Shown piece by piece: positions 41,652-50,400 of a DNA stretch of 64,000 nucleotides. Source of the stretch: an uncultured Nocardioides sp. (GTDB taxonomy: Bacteria; Actinomycetota; Actinomycetes; Propionibacteriales; Nocardioidaceae); the NCBI RefSeq assembly GCF_947488515.1, contig NZ_CANKZF010000004.1:62001-126000 (forward strand). The letters are read 5' to 3'. The notes beneath the pieces were generated by a model. The model was not told the origin of the DNA and made no database searches. It saw nothing but the letters and a program-made list of their open reading frames with translations. Positions within the stretch are counted from its first letter, which is position 1, and the number at the start of each line of letters is the position of its first letter. Made by a program: the position numbers and the translations under genes.

Positions 41652-42413
41652 ATGGACACACGCACCGCCGACGCGTTGCTCCGGTGGCGGGCCGGCACAC
41701 CCGCCCGGGTCGCCGCCTTCGTGGTCCCCCTCGCCCTGTGCGGCCTCCTCTACCCGATCCGTGAGCGGGTGCCCGCGGCGAGCGCCGTGCTGGTCCTCGT
41801 CCTCTGCATCGTGGCCGTCGCGGCCACGGGGGACCGGCTGGCCGGTGTCGTCGCGGCCCTCTCAGGCGTGGTGTGGTTCGACTTCTTCCTGACCGAGCCC
41901 TACCTCCGGCTGACGATCGACGACGGCGACGACATCCAGGCGGCGGTGCTGCTCGTGCTGATCGGCCTGAGCGTGACGGAGCTGGCCATCTGGGGCCGGC
42001 GCGAGCAGGAGCAGGCCTCGCGCCGCTCGGGCTACCTCGACGGCGTGCTCTCCGCCGCGGCCACGGTCAGCGCGGGGGAGTCCGGGCCCGACGAGGTCGT
42101 CCGCGTCGTCGCCGCGCACATCGCCGACGTCCTCGGTGCCGACTCCTGCCGCTTCGTCGCGGGGCCGCCCCACGACACCCGGGTCGCCGTCCTCGACCAC
42201 GACGGCGTGCTCACCCAGCACGGGCACCGCCTCGACGTGGACCGCACCGGCCTCCCCGTCGACGAGTACGTCGCGATCGACGTACGGCGCTCGACGCGTG
42301 TGGTCGGGCACTTCCTCGTCACCGCCTCGACGCGCGTCGTCCGGCCCTCGCGCGAGCAGTGCCGCGTGGCCGTCCTCCTGGCCGACCAGGTCGCCCCGCT
42401 CGTCGAACCCTGA
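41652..42413 (+). CDS. DUF4118 (KdpD-like membrane) sensor protein without kinase domain
   Basis: A 253-residue protein. Three or four helices (about 18-110; VLVLVLCIVAVAATGDRLAGVVAALSGVVWFDFFLTEPY is the KdpD-type DUF4118 region) are followed by a GAF-like cytoplasmic domain (VVRVVAAHIADVLGADSCRFVAG to the end). It resembles the middle of KdpD but lacks the N-terminal KdpD/USP part and the histidine kinase. It lies 110 bases upstream of kdpF, with related repeat sequences before both genes, so it probably belongs to the potassium response, perhaps as an accessory sensor or KdpD partner. Confidence 0.8.
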   Translation: MDTRTADALLRWRAGTPARVAAFVVPLALCGLLYPIRERVPAASAVLVLVLCIVAVAATGDRLAGVVAALSGVVWFDFFLTEPYLRLTIDDGDDIQAAVLLVLIGLSVTELAIWGRREQEQASRRSGYLDGVLSAAATVSAGESGPDEVVRVVAAHIADVLGADSCRFVAGPPHDTRVAVLDHDGVLTQHGHRLDVDRTGLPVDEYVAIDVRRSTRVVGHFLVTASTRVVRPSREQCRVAVLLADQVAPLVEP

Positions 42414-42442
42414 TCCGACGTTCGGTGCCCATCGGCACACGC

Positions 42443-42482
42443 GTGACAAGTGGGCGTCAAGGACCGCTAAGACGGCGTCAAG
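42443..42482 (+). promoter_or_regulatory. Four phased direct repeats upstream of kdpF (candidate KdpE operator)
   Basis: TGACAAG (42444-42450), CGTCAAG (42455-42461), CGCTAAG (42465-42471) and CGTCAAG (42476-42482) end at intervals of 11, 10 and 11 bases, all on the same face of the helix. They lie 40-80 bases before the kdpF start. This is the expected form of a site for a KdpE dimer pair. No canonical -10 box is obvious between them and kdpF. Confidence 0.65.
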
Positions 42483-42522
42483 TCGCGTTGCTCGAGGCTT
42501 TCGCGGGAGAAGGCTGGACGAC

Positions 42523-42612
42523 ATGAGCATCGAATCCAGCCTGCTCGTGGTCGCGGTGGTCGTCATCGCGCTCTACGTCCTCGCAGCCCTGATCTTCCCG
42601 GAGCGTTTCTAG
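42523..42612 (+). CDS. kdpF: KdpF, small subunit of the potassium ATPase
   Basis: A 29-residue single-helix protein: MSIESSLLVVAVVVIALYVL, then AALIFPERF. Length, the one membrane helix and the C-terminal FPERF are typical of KdpF, which stabilises the KdpABC complex. Its stop codon overlaps the GTG start of kdpA by one base, fixing the operon order. It is too short for routine gene calling but clear here. Confidence 0.93.
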   Translation: MSIESSLLVVAVVVIALYVLAALIFPERF

Positions 42613-44270
42613 TGTCCGACACCCTCGGTGGTCTGCTGACGATCGCCCTCCTCCTCGCCCTGCTGGCGGCGGTCTACGTCCCCCTCGGCGACTACATGGC
42701 GCGGGTCTACACGAGCACCACGCACCTGCGGGTCGAGCGCGCCGTCTACCGCCTCAGCGGCGTGAACCCCGCCGCCGAGCAGGGCGCGCGGTCCTACGCG
42801 ACCAGCGTCATCGGCTTCAGCCTGGTGAGTGTCGTCGTCCTGATGGTGATCCAGCAGGGCCAGGCCGCACTGCCGATGGACCGTGACCTTCCAGGCGTCC
42901 CGTTCTGGATGTCCTTCAACACCGCGGTCTCGTTCGTCACCAACACCAACTGGCAGTCCTACGCCGGTGAGTCCACGCTGGGCTTCACCGCACAGATGGC
43001 CGGCCTGGCGGTGCAGAACTTCCTCTCGGCCGCGGTCGGCATCGCCGTCGCGGTGGCCCTCATCCGCGGCTTCGTCCGCTCCCGCAGCGGTGCCCTCGGC
43101 AACTTCTGGGTCGACCTGACCCGCGGCACGATCCGCGTCCTGCTCCCGATGGCGTTCGTCGCGGCGCTCCTGCTGGTCGCTGGCGGCGTCGTGCAGAGCT
43201 TCTCCGACTCGACCATGCCGACGCTCGCGGGGCACTCGCAGGTGCTCACCGGCGGGCCTGTCGCCAGCCAGGAAGCCATCAAGGAGCTCGGCAACAACGG
43301 CGGTGGCTTCTTCAACGCCAACTCCGCCCACCCGTTCGAGAACCCCACCGCGATCACGAACTTCCTGGAGATCTTCCTGATCCTGGTGCTCCCCGTCGCG
43401 CTGACCCGCACTCTGGGCACGATGCTGGGCAGCCGTCGTCAGGGCCTGGCGGTCCTCGGCGTCATGGGCGTGCTCTGGTCCGTCTCCCTGGCGGTCACGA
43501 CCTGGGCCGAGGTCGGCGCGCACTCGCCGGCCGCCCAGGTCGCAGGCGCTGCGATGGAGGGCAAGGAGACGCGCTTCGGCGAATGGGCCACCGCACTCTT
43601 CGCGGTGGCCACGACCGGGACGTCGACGGGCGCGGTCAACGCGTCCCACGACTCGCTCACCGCGACGGGTGGGGGCACCGTCCTGGTCAACATGATGCTG
43701 GGCGAGATCGTGCCCGGCGGCGTCGGAGCAGGCATCTACGGCATCCTCGTGATGGCGATCCTGGCGGTCTTCGTCGCGGGTCTGATGGTGGGCCGGACGC
43801 CGGAGCTGCTCGGCAAGAAGATCAGCGCGAGGCAGATGACGTACGTCGCGCTCTACACGCTGACCACGCCCGCCCTCGTGCTCGTCGGCACCGGCATCGC
43901 GATCTCCCGCGGCTCCACGGCTGACGCGATGGGGAACCCGGGGGGTCACGGCTTCTCGGAGGTTCTCTACGCGTTCACCTCGGCCGCCAACAACAACGGC
44001 AGCGCGTTCGGGGGCATCACGGTCACCTCGGACTTCTTCCAGATCATGCTGGGACTGGCGATGCTCATCGGCCGGCTCCTGCCGATCGTGCTGGTGCTCC
44101 TGCTCGCCGGATCTCTGGCCGAGCAGGGCAAGGTGCCGGTGACCGCGGGCACCCTCCCCACCCACAAGCCCCTCTTCGTCGGGATGCTGGTCGGCGTCAT
44201 CCTCATCATGACCGGCCTCACCTACTTCCCGGCGCTCGCCCTCGGACCGATTGCTGAGGCCCTCGTATGA
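42612..44270 (+). CDS. kdpA: Potassium-transporting ATPase subunit A
   Basis: A 552-residue channel-like subunit from a GTG. The four selectivity-filter loops are visible: [49 protein letters not shown] and [12 protein letters not shown]. It binds and conducts K+ in the high-affinity KdpFABC pump. About ten hydrophobic segments are present, and length is normal (E. coli 557). Its stop overlaps kdpB by four bases. Confidence 0.97.
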   Translation: MSDTLGGLLTIALLLALLAAVYVPLGDYMARVYTSTTHLRVERAVYRLSGVNPAAEQGARSYATSVIGFSLVSVVVLMVIQQGQAALPMDRDLPGVPFWMSFNTAVSFVTNTNWQSYAGESTLGFTAQMAGLAVQNFLSAAVGIAVAVALIRGFVRSRSGALGNFWVDLTRGTIRVLLPMAFVAALLLVAGGVVQSFSDSTMPTLAGHSQVLTGGPVASQEAIKELGNNGGGFFNANSAHPFENPTAITNFLEIFLILVLPVALTRTLGTMLGSRRQGLAVLGVMGVLWSVSLAVTTWAEVGAHSPAAQVAGAAMEGKETRFGEWATALFAVATTGTSTGAVNASHDSLTATGGGTVLVNMMLGEIVPGGVGAGIYGILVMAILAVFVAGLMVGRTPELLGKKISARQMTYVALYTLTTPALVLVGTGIAISRGSTADAMGNPGGHGFSEVLYAFTSAANNNGSAFGGITVTSDFFQIMLGLAMLIGRLLPIVLVLLLAGSLAEQGKVPVTAGTLPTHKPLFVGMLVGVILIMTGLTYFPALALGPIAEALV

Positions 44271-46354
44271 CCACGCTGACCCCCACTCCGCCCACCGCGC
44301 GGGAGCCGCACACGCACCACACCCACCGTCCGGCCGCAGGCATGACGCTGGGCGTCCTCCTCGCCCAGGGTGCCCAGCAGCTGCCGGAGGCCATCCGCAA
44401 GCTGGACCCGCGTCACATGTGGCGCTCGCCGGTGATGTTCCTGGTGCTCCTCGGCTCGGTCGCGACGACGGTGATCGCGGTCGGCGACCCGAGCACCTTC
44501 ACGATCTCGATCACCGCCTGGCTCTGGCTCACGGTCCTCTTCGGCAACCTCGCCGAGGCGGTTGCCGAGGGCCGTGGCAAGGCACAGGCCGCCTCGCTCC
44601 GCGCCACCCGCACGGACACCGTCGCTCGGCTGCTCGCCGCCGATGGCTCCGAGTCCGAGGTGCCGGCGACCCAGCTGAAGGTCGGCGACCACGTGGTCGT
44701 CGAGGCGGGCCAGGTCATCCCCGGCGATGGTGACATCGTCGAGGGCATCGCGTCCGTCGACGAGTCGGCGATCACCGGTGAGTCGGCCCCCGTCATCCGG
44801 GAGGGGGGAGGCGACCGCTGCGCCGTCACCGGTGGCACGCGCGTGCTGTCCGACCGCATCGTCGTACGCATCACCGCAGCGGCGGGGGAGACCTTCCTCG
44901 ACAAGATGATCGCGCTCGTCGAGGGCACCTCGCGCCGCAAGACGCCCAACGAGATCGCCCTGTCCATCCTGCTGGCGAGCCTCACGCTGGTCTTCCTGGC
45001 CGCGGTCGCGACGCTCGCACCGATGGCGTCGTACGCCGGCGCACCGCAGGACGTCGTGGTGCTGGTCGCCCTGTTGGTCTGCCTCATCCCGACCACCATC
45101 GGCGCCCTGCTGTCGGCCATCGGGATCGCCGGCATGGACCGCCTGGTGCGGGTCAACGTGCTCGCGATGTCGGGCCGTGCGGTCGAGGCCGCCGGAGACG
45201 TCAGCACCCTCCTGCTCGACAAGACCGGCACCGTCACCTACGGCAACCGCCAGGCCAGCCGCTTCGTGCCGGCCCCGGGTGTCGGGCAGGACGAGCTGCG
45301 CGACACCGCCCGGCTCTCCAGCCTCGCCGACCAGACCCCCGAGGGTCGCTCGATCGTCGACCTCGCCCTCATGCAGGGTGCAGACGACCGCGACCTGCCC
45401 CGCGACGCGACCTTCGTCGAGTTCACCGCCCAGACCCGGATGTCCGGCGTCGACCTGGCCGACGGCTCGGAGATCCGCAAGGGTGCCGGCTCGGCCATCG
45501 CCGCCTGGCTCGGCGTCGAGCAGCCCGTCGAGCTGCAGGCCGTCGTCGAGGAGATCTCCCTCGCGGGAGGCACCCCGCTGGTGATCGGCCGCAGGGCCGC
45601 CTCGGGCGGCGGGCAGGTGCTGGGCGTGATCCACCTCAAGGACGTCGTCAAGGAGGGCATGCTCGAGCGGTTCGCCGAGCTGCGCGCGATGGGCATCCGC
45701 ACGGTGATGATCACCGGCGACAACGCGCTCACCGCCCAGGCCATCGCGGCCGAGGCCGGGGTCGACGACTTCCTCGCCGAGGCCACGCCCGAGGACAAGA
45801 TGGCCTACATCCACCGGGAGCAGGAGGGCGGCCGGCTCGTCGCGATGACCGGCGACGGCACGAACGACGCCCCGGCCCTCGCCGCGGCCGACGTGGGCGT
45901 GGCGATGAACAGCGGCACCGCCGCCGCCAAGGAGGCCGGCAACATGGTCGACCTCGACTCCGACCCGACGAAGCTCATCGACATCGTCGAGATCGGCAAG
46001 CAGCTGCTCATCACCCGCGGGGCGCTGACCACCTTCTCGATCGCCAACGACGTCGCGAAGTACTTCGCGATCATCCCGGCGATGTTCGTCGCGGCCTACC
46101 CCTCGCTCGACAAGCTCAACGTGATGGGTCTGGCCACACCGCAGTCCGCGATCCTCTCGGCGGTGATCTTCAACGCGCTGGTGATCGTGGCACTCATCCC
46201 CCTCGCGCTGCGAGGAGTGCGCTTCCGCGCCGCTTCGGCGACCTCGGTGCTGCGCCGCAACATCCTCGTCTTCGGACTGGGCGGCATCGCCGTGCCCTTC
46301 GTCGGCATCAAGCTCATCGACCTGCTCGTCTCGACCATCCCAGGAATCGGCTGA
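44267..46354 (+). CDS. kdpB: Potassium-transporting ATPase subunit B (P-type ATPase)
   Basis: A 695-residue catalytic subunit. The phosphorylated Asp is in [13 protein letters not shown] (residue 318), the actuator motif TGES is near 170, and [20 protein letters not shown] and [21 protein letters not shown] complete the P-type set. It hydrolyses ATP to drive K+ uptake through KdpA. The regulatory Ser of the TGES loop (ITGESAPV) is conserved. A His/Pro/Thr-rich N-terminus of about 25 residues is variable. It is translationally coupled to kdpA (ATGA) and two bases from kdpC. Confidence 0.97.
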   Translation: MTTLTPTPPTAREPHTHHTHRPAAGMTLGVLLAQGAQQLPEAIRKLDPRHMWRSPVMFLVLLGSVATTVIAVGDPSTFTISITAWLWLTVLFGNLAEAVAEGRGKAQAASLRATRTDTVARLLAADGSESEVPATQLKVGDHVVVEAGQVIPGDGDIVEGIASVDESAITGESAPVIREGGGDRCAVTGGTRVLSDRIVVRITAAAGETFLDKMIALVEGTSRRKTPNEIALSILLASLTLVFLAAVATLAPMASYAGAPQDVVVLVALLVCLIPTTIGALLSAIGIAGMDRLVRVNVLAMSGRAVEAAGDVSTLLLDKTGTVTYGNRQASRFVPAPGVGQDELRDTARLSSLADQTPEGRSIVDLALMQGADDRDLPRDATFVEFTAQTRMSGVDLADGSEIRKGAGSAIAAWLGVEQPVELQAVVEEISLAGGTPLVIGRRAASGGGQVLGVIHLKDVVKEGMLERFAELRAMGIRTVMITGDNALTAQAIAAEAGVDDFLAEATPEDKMAYIHREQEGGRLVAMTGDGTNDAPALAAADVGVAMNSGTAAAKEAGNMVDLDSDPTKLIDIVEIGKQLLITRGALTTFSIANDVAKYFAIIPAMFVAAYPSLDKLNVMGLATPQSAILSAVIFNALVIVALIPLALRGVRFRAASATSVLRRNILVFGLGGIAVPFVGIKLIDLLVSTIPGIG

Positions 46355-46355
46355 C

Positions 46356-46946
46356 ATGTTCTCGTCCCTCCTCACTGACCTCGTCCGCCAGTCGCTCGCC
46401 GGACTGCGTCTCCTCCTCGTCATGACGGTGCTGCTCGGCGTCGGCTACCCCACGGCCGTGTGGGCGGCCGGTCAGGCCTTCGGCGACCACGCCGACGGCT
46501 CGCCCGTCCGCCTCGACGGCGAGGTCGTCGGGTCCCGGCTGCTGGGCCAGCAGTTCGAGGGCGACGAGTGGTTCCTCCCGCGTCCCTCCGCCAACGACTA
46601 CGACACCCTCGCGTCCGCGCCCAGCAACCTCGGCCCGCTCAGCACCGACCTGATCGCCTCCATCCGGGAGCGCAAGGCCGTGGTGGCGGCCCGGGAGGGC
46701 GTCGAGGAGTCCGAGGTGCCCGCCGACGCCGTCACCGCCTCCGGCTCCGGCCTCGACCCGCACATCTCCTTGGCGTACGCCGAGCTCCAGGCGCGGCGCG
46801 TCGCCGCTGCCAACGGCCTCTCGGTCGACGCGGTCGAGCGGTTGATCGAGGAGAACACCCAGGGTCGGGGACTGGGCTTCCTCGGCGAGCCCGGCGTCAA
46901 CGTGCTGGAGCTCAACCTCGCGGTGGCCGCCGCTGGTGGAGACTGA
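46356..46946 (+). CDS. kdpC: Potassium-transporting ATPase subunit C
   Basis: A 196-residue subunit with one N-terminal membrane helix (LLLVMTVLLGVGYPTAVWAAGQ) and a periplasmic-side domain. Family blocks are GSRLLGQQFEGDEWFLPRPSAN, SGSGLDPHISLAYAELQARRVA and GFLGEPGVNVLELNLAV. It acts as a chaperone-like part of KdpFABC that raises nucleotide and ion affinity. It is followed after four bases by kdpD. Confidence 0.96.
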   Translation: MFSSLLTDLVRQSLAGLRLLLVMTVLLGVGYPTAVWAAGQAFGDHADGSPVRLDGEVVGSRLLGQQFEGDEWFLPRPSANDYDTLASAPSNLGPLSTDLIASIRERKAVVAAREGVEESEVPADAVTASGSGLDPHISLAYAELQARRVAAANGLSVDAVERLIEENTQGRGLGFLGEPGVNVLELNLAVAAAGGD

Positions 46947-46950
46947 GCGC

Positions 46951-49455
46951 ATGCCCCAACCCGCGGACCGTGGTCGGCTGCGCGTCTACCTCGGCGCCGC
47001 ACCGGGCGTGGGCAAGACCTACGCCATGCTCGACGAGGGCCGGCGTCGCGTCGAGCGGGGCACCGACCTGGTCGTCGGCTACGTCGAGACCCACGGTCGG
47101 CCGAAGACCGAGCGCGGCCTCGACGGACTCGAGGTCGTGCCCCGCGCGAAGATCGCCTACCGCGGCACCGTCCAGGAGGAGATGGACCTCGAGGCGGTCC
47201 TGGCGCGCAGCCCCGAGGTGGTGCTGGTCGACGAGCTCGCGCACACCAACGTGCCGGGCAGCGTCCACGAGAAGCGCTGGCAGGACGTCGAGGCGCTGCT
47301 CGCCGCGGGCATCGAGGTGATCACCACCGTCAACATCCAGCACCTCGACTCGCTCAACGACGTGACGGAGCAGATCACCGGCGTGCGGCAGCGCGAGACC
47401 GTCCCGGACCAGGTGGTGCGGTCGGCCGACCAGATCGAGCTGGTCGACATGAGTCCCCAGGCGCTGCGGCGCCGGATGGCCCACGGCAACATCTACACCG
47501 CCGACAAGATCGACGCGGCGCTGTCGCGCTACTTCCGCGAGGGCAACCTCACCGCGCTGCGTGAGCTGGCCCTCCTGTGGCTCGCCGACCGGGTCGACGA
47601 GGGCCTCGAGCGCTACCGGGCGCAGCACGACATCGAGGCGACCTGGGCGACCCGCGAGCGCATCGTCGTGCCGGTCAGCGGAGGGCCGGAGTCGTCCACG
47701 CTCATGCGAAGGGCAGCGCGGATCGCCAGCCGCCGGTCCGGCGGGGAGTGGCAGGCGCTGTACGTCACGCGTCAGGACGGCCTCACCGGAATCGCGCCCG
47801 ACCAGCTGACCCGGCTCGCCGCCAAGGCCGACGAGCTCGGCGGCACCTTCCACACCGTGGTCGGCGACGACCCGGCCGACGCGATCCTCGCCTTCGCACG
47901 CGCCGAGAACGCCAGCCAGGTGGTCATCGGCGCGAGCCGACGCGGCCGTGTCTCGACGGTGCTCCGGCCGGGGGTGGGGGAGCGGGTGGTCGCCGGATCG
48001 GGTGACATCGACGTCCACATCGTCTCGCACGAGCACGCGCGCGGGCGGTCGGCGAGCCGCCGGCCCGCTACCCACGACCTCGGCCCGCGGCGCCGGCTCG
48101 CGGGCTTCCTGGTCGGCCTCGCGGCGCCGGTGGCGGTGAGCCTGTTGCTCTACGCGACGCAGGACCTGCACGGCCTGCCCATCGAGGCGATGTCCCTGAT
48201 GATGGTCGTCGTCGCGACCGCGCTCGTGGGTGGGCTCGCGCCGGCGGTGCTGTCCGCCCTCGCGTGCGCGCTCCTGCTCAACTACCTCTTCACCCCGCCG
48301 CTCTACACGCTCACCGTCGCCGAGCCGGAGAACGTCGTCACCATCGCGATCTTCGTGGCGGTGGGCATCGCCGTCGCGTCCGTCGTCGACAACGCGGCCC
48401 GCCGCACGGCCGAGGCGCGGGCCGCGCGCGCGGAGGCCGACGCCCTGACGGTGCTCGCGCACAGCCTGCTCACCTCCGGCGACGACCTCGCCGGTCTGCT
48501 GTCCTCGGCCTGCCGGCTCTTCGGGGCCGACGGCGCAGCCGTGCTCCGGCGCGAGGCGACGGAGGAGGTCGTGGTGGCGAGCTGCGGCACCCCGCCCGCG
48601 TCGGTCGAGGAGGCCGACATGTCCGCTGCGATCGACGAGCACAGCACGCTGGTCCTCGGCGGCGCGACCCTGCCGGCCACGCAGCGCGGCCTGCTCAACG
48701 CGTACGCCGCCTATGCCAAGGTGATGGAGGAGCGCCGCCTCGCGACCGTGGCCGAGCTCGAGCGCCTGCGGTTGACCGAGCTCGACCGCACCCGGACCGC
48801 CCTGCTGGCCGCGGTCTCCCACGACCTGCGCAACCCGCTCGCGGCGATGAAGGTGTCCGTCGACAGCCTGCGCAGCACGGACGTGACCTGGTCGCCCGAG
48901 GACGAGGACGAGCTGCTCGCCACCATCGAGGAGTCGACCGACCGGCTCACCGCGCTGGTCACCAACCTGCTCGACATGAGCCGGATCAGCACCGGTTCGG
49001 TGCACGTGGTCCTGCGGGACGTCGGTCTGGCCGACGCCGTCCGCACGAGCATCGCGCCGCTGCCCGGCGGCGAGCGGATCGAGGTCGACGTCGACCCCGA
49101 GCTGCTGGTGCTCGCGGACGCGGGGCTGCTCGACCGGGTGCTGGCCAACATCTGCGAGAACGCCCTCAAGTACACGCCCGTCGACGCCCGCGTGCGCATC
49201 GACGCGGCGGCGGACGGCGACGGGGTCGTCGTACGCATCGCGGACTCCGGGCCCGGCGTGGCCAACCAGGACCGGGACCGCCTGTTCGCGCCGTTCCAGC
49301 GGTTCGGCGACGTGCCGCAGCAGGACGGCGTCGGTCTCGGGCTGGCCGTGGCGCGCGGGCTGACCGAGGCGATGAGTGGGACGATCGCCACCGAGGAGAC
49401 CCCCGGCGGTGGGCTCACGTTCGTGCTGGAGCTGAAGAGGGGCAAGGGGTCCTGA
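46951..49455 (+). CDS. kdpD: Potassium sensor histidine kinase KdpD
   Basis: An 834-residue kinase from the ATG at 46951 (GGTGGAG upstream). Domains in order: the KdpD domain with Walker A YLGAAPGVGKTYAMLDEGRR (residues about 12-31) and LVDELAHTN; a universal-stress domain (IVVPVSGGPESSTLMRRAARI, QVVIGASRRGR); four membrane helices of DUF4118 (about 385-480); a GAF-like linker; HisKA with AVSHDLRNPLAAMK; and HATPase with NICENALKYTP, DSGPGV and GLGLAVARGL. It senses low K+ or ionic stress and phosphorylates KdpE. Its stop overlaps kdpE (TGATG). All parts are complete. Confidence 0.97.
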   Translation: MPQPADRGRLRVYLGAAPGVGKTYAMLDEGRRRVERGTDLVVGYVETHGRPKTERGLDGLEVVPRAKIAYRGTVQEEMDLEAVLARSPEVVLVDELAHTNVPGSVHEKRWQDVEALLAAGIEVITTVNIQHLDSLNDVTEQITGVRQRETVPDQVVRSADQIELVDMSPQALRRRMAHGNIYTADKIDAALSRYFREGNLTALRELALLWLADRVDEGLERYRAQHDIEATWATRERIVVPVSGGPESSTLMRRAARIASRRSGGEWQALYVTRQDGLTGIAPDQLTRLAAKADELGGTFHTVVGDDPADAILAFARAENASQVVIGASRRGRVSTVLRPGVGERVVAGSGDIDVHIVSHEHARGRSASRRPATHDLGPRRRLAGFLVGLAAPVAVSLLLYATQDLHGLPIEAMSLMMVVVATALVGGLAPAVLSALACALLLNYLFTPPLYTLTVAEPENVVTIAIFVAVGIAVASVVDNAARRTAEARAARAEADALTVLAHSLLTSGDDLAGLLSSACRLFGADGAAVLRREATEEVVVASCGTPPASVEEADMSAAIDEHSTLVLGGATLPATQRGLLNAYAAYAKVMEERRLATVAELERLRLTELDRTRTALLAAVSHDLRNPLAAMKVSVDSLRSTDVTWSPEDEDELLATIEESTDRLTALVTNLLDMSRISTGSVHVVLRDVGLADAVRTSIAPLPGGERIEVDVDPELLVLADAGLLDRVLANICENALKYTPVDARVRIDAAADGDGVVVRIADSGPGVANQDRDRLFAPFQRFGDVPQQDGVGLGLAVARGLTEAMSGTIATEETPGGGLTFVLELKRGKGS

Positions 49456-50129
49456 TGACGTTCGTCCTGGTCGTCGACGACGACCCCGCGATGCGGCGCA
49501 CGCTCTCGATCAACCTCCGGGCCCGCGACTACGAGGTCGAGACGGCGGGCGACGGCCGGTCGGCCTTGCAGGTCGTCGACGAGCGGATGCCCGACCTGGT
49601 CCTGCTCGACCTGGGGCTGCCCGACCTCGACGGGATCGCGGTGCTCACGCAGCTGCGGTCCTTCACGCAGGTCCCGGTGATCGTGGTCTCGGCCCGCACC
49701 GAGTCCGACGACAAGGTCGAGGCGCTCGACCTCGGCGCGGACGACTTCATCACCAAGCCGTTCTCGATCGAGGAGCTGCTCGCGAGGATCCGCGCCACCT
49801 CGCGCCGGGCTGGCCGCGAGGAGCCCGACCTGGTCGTCGAGGCCGGCGGGCTGCGCCTCGACCTCACCGACTCCCGCGCCACCCGCGACGGCGAGGAGGT
49901 CCACCTGACGCCGACCGAGTGGCGGATCGTCGACGTGCTCGTCCGCCGTCGCGGCCGGCTGGTCCGCCAGGCCGAGCTGCTGACCGCCGTGTGGGGACCG
50001 GCGTACGACACCCAGACGAACTACCTCCGGGTCCACATGGCCAGCATCCGTCGCAAGCTCGAGGCCGACCCGGGTCGCCCGGTGCTCTTCCTCACCGAGC
50101 CGGGGATGGGCTACCGCTTCGTGGGCTGA
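49455..50129 (+). CDS. kdpE: Response regulator KdpE
   Basis: A 224-residue OmpR-family regulator. The receiver has the acidic pair VVDDDPAM, phospho-acceptor Asp in LVLLDLGLPDLDG (about residue 51) and the Lys in DFITKPFS. The winged helix contains LTPTEWRIVDVLVRRRGRLV and TNYLRVHMASIRRKLEADP. It should activate kdpFABC, and the phased CGTCAAG repeats at 42443-42482 are the probable target. It overlaps kdpD by one base and ends a six-gene unit. Confidence 0.95.
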   Translation: MTFVLVVDDDPAMRRTLSINLRARDYEVETAGDGRSALQVVDERMPDLVLLDLGLPDLDGIAVLTQLRSFTQVPVIVVSARTESDDKVEALDLGADDFITKPFSIEELLARIRATSRRAGREEPDLVVEAGGLRLDLTDSRATRDGEEVHLTPTEWRIVDVLVRRRGRLVRQAELLTAVWGPAYDTQTNYLRVHMASIRRKLEADPGRPVLFLTEPGMGYRFVG

Positions 50130-50400
50130 CGCGCCCCGCGGGCCCGCCCCGTCCGCCCACGGCCGGGGTTGAGCGGACCTGGGTGCGCTCGACATACCGG
50201 ATCCGGGTGTCGCAGCTGTCGGCATCGAGCTCGTGGGTGGCGGCAGATTGCAGCGAACCGAGTGTCCAGCGAGCGATGTGCCGCCACCCCGGGACCGAGG
50301 GTGGCAGCGGACGACATCCCACGGACGCGATCCGATGTCGTACGCCGCCAGGGTCGGGAGGCCGGTGTCGTACGCCGCCGGGGTCGGGCGACGCGGACGA
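50130..50400. repeat. Palindrome-rich 271-base spacer between converging genes
   Basis: No gene is visible. It contains a palindrome centred on CCGGATCCGG (50190-50212); GGGTGGCGGCA (50235-50245) pairing perfectly with TGCCGCCACCC (50279-50289), which can instead pair with a following GGGTGGCAGC; ACGACATC/GATGTCGT arms (about 50311-50341); and two direct copies of TGTCGTACGCCGCC[A/G]GGGTCGGG (starting near 50335 and 50366). Alternative pairings suggest competing hairpins. At least one should end kdpE transcription. Confidence 0.65.
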
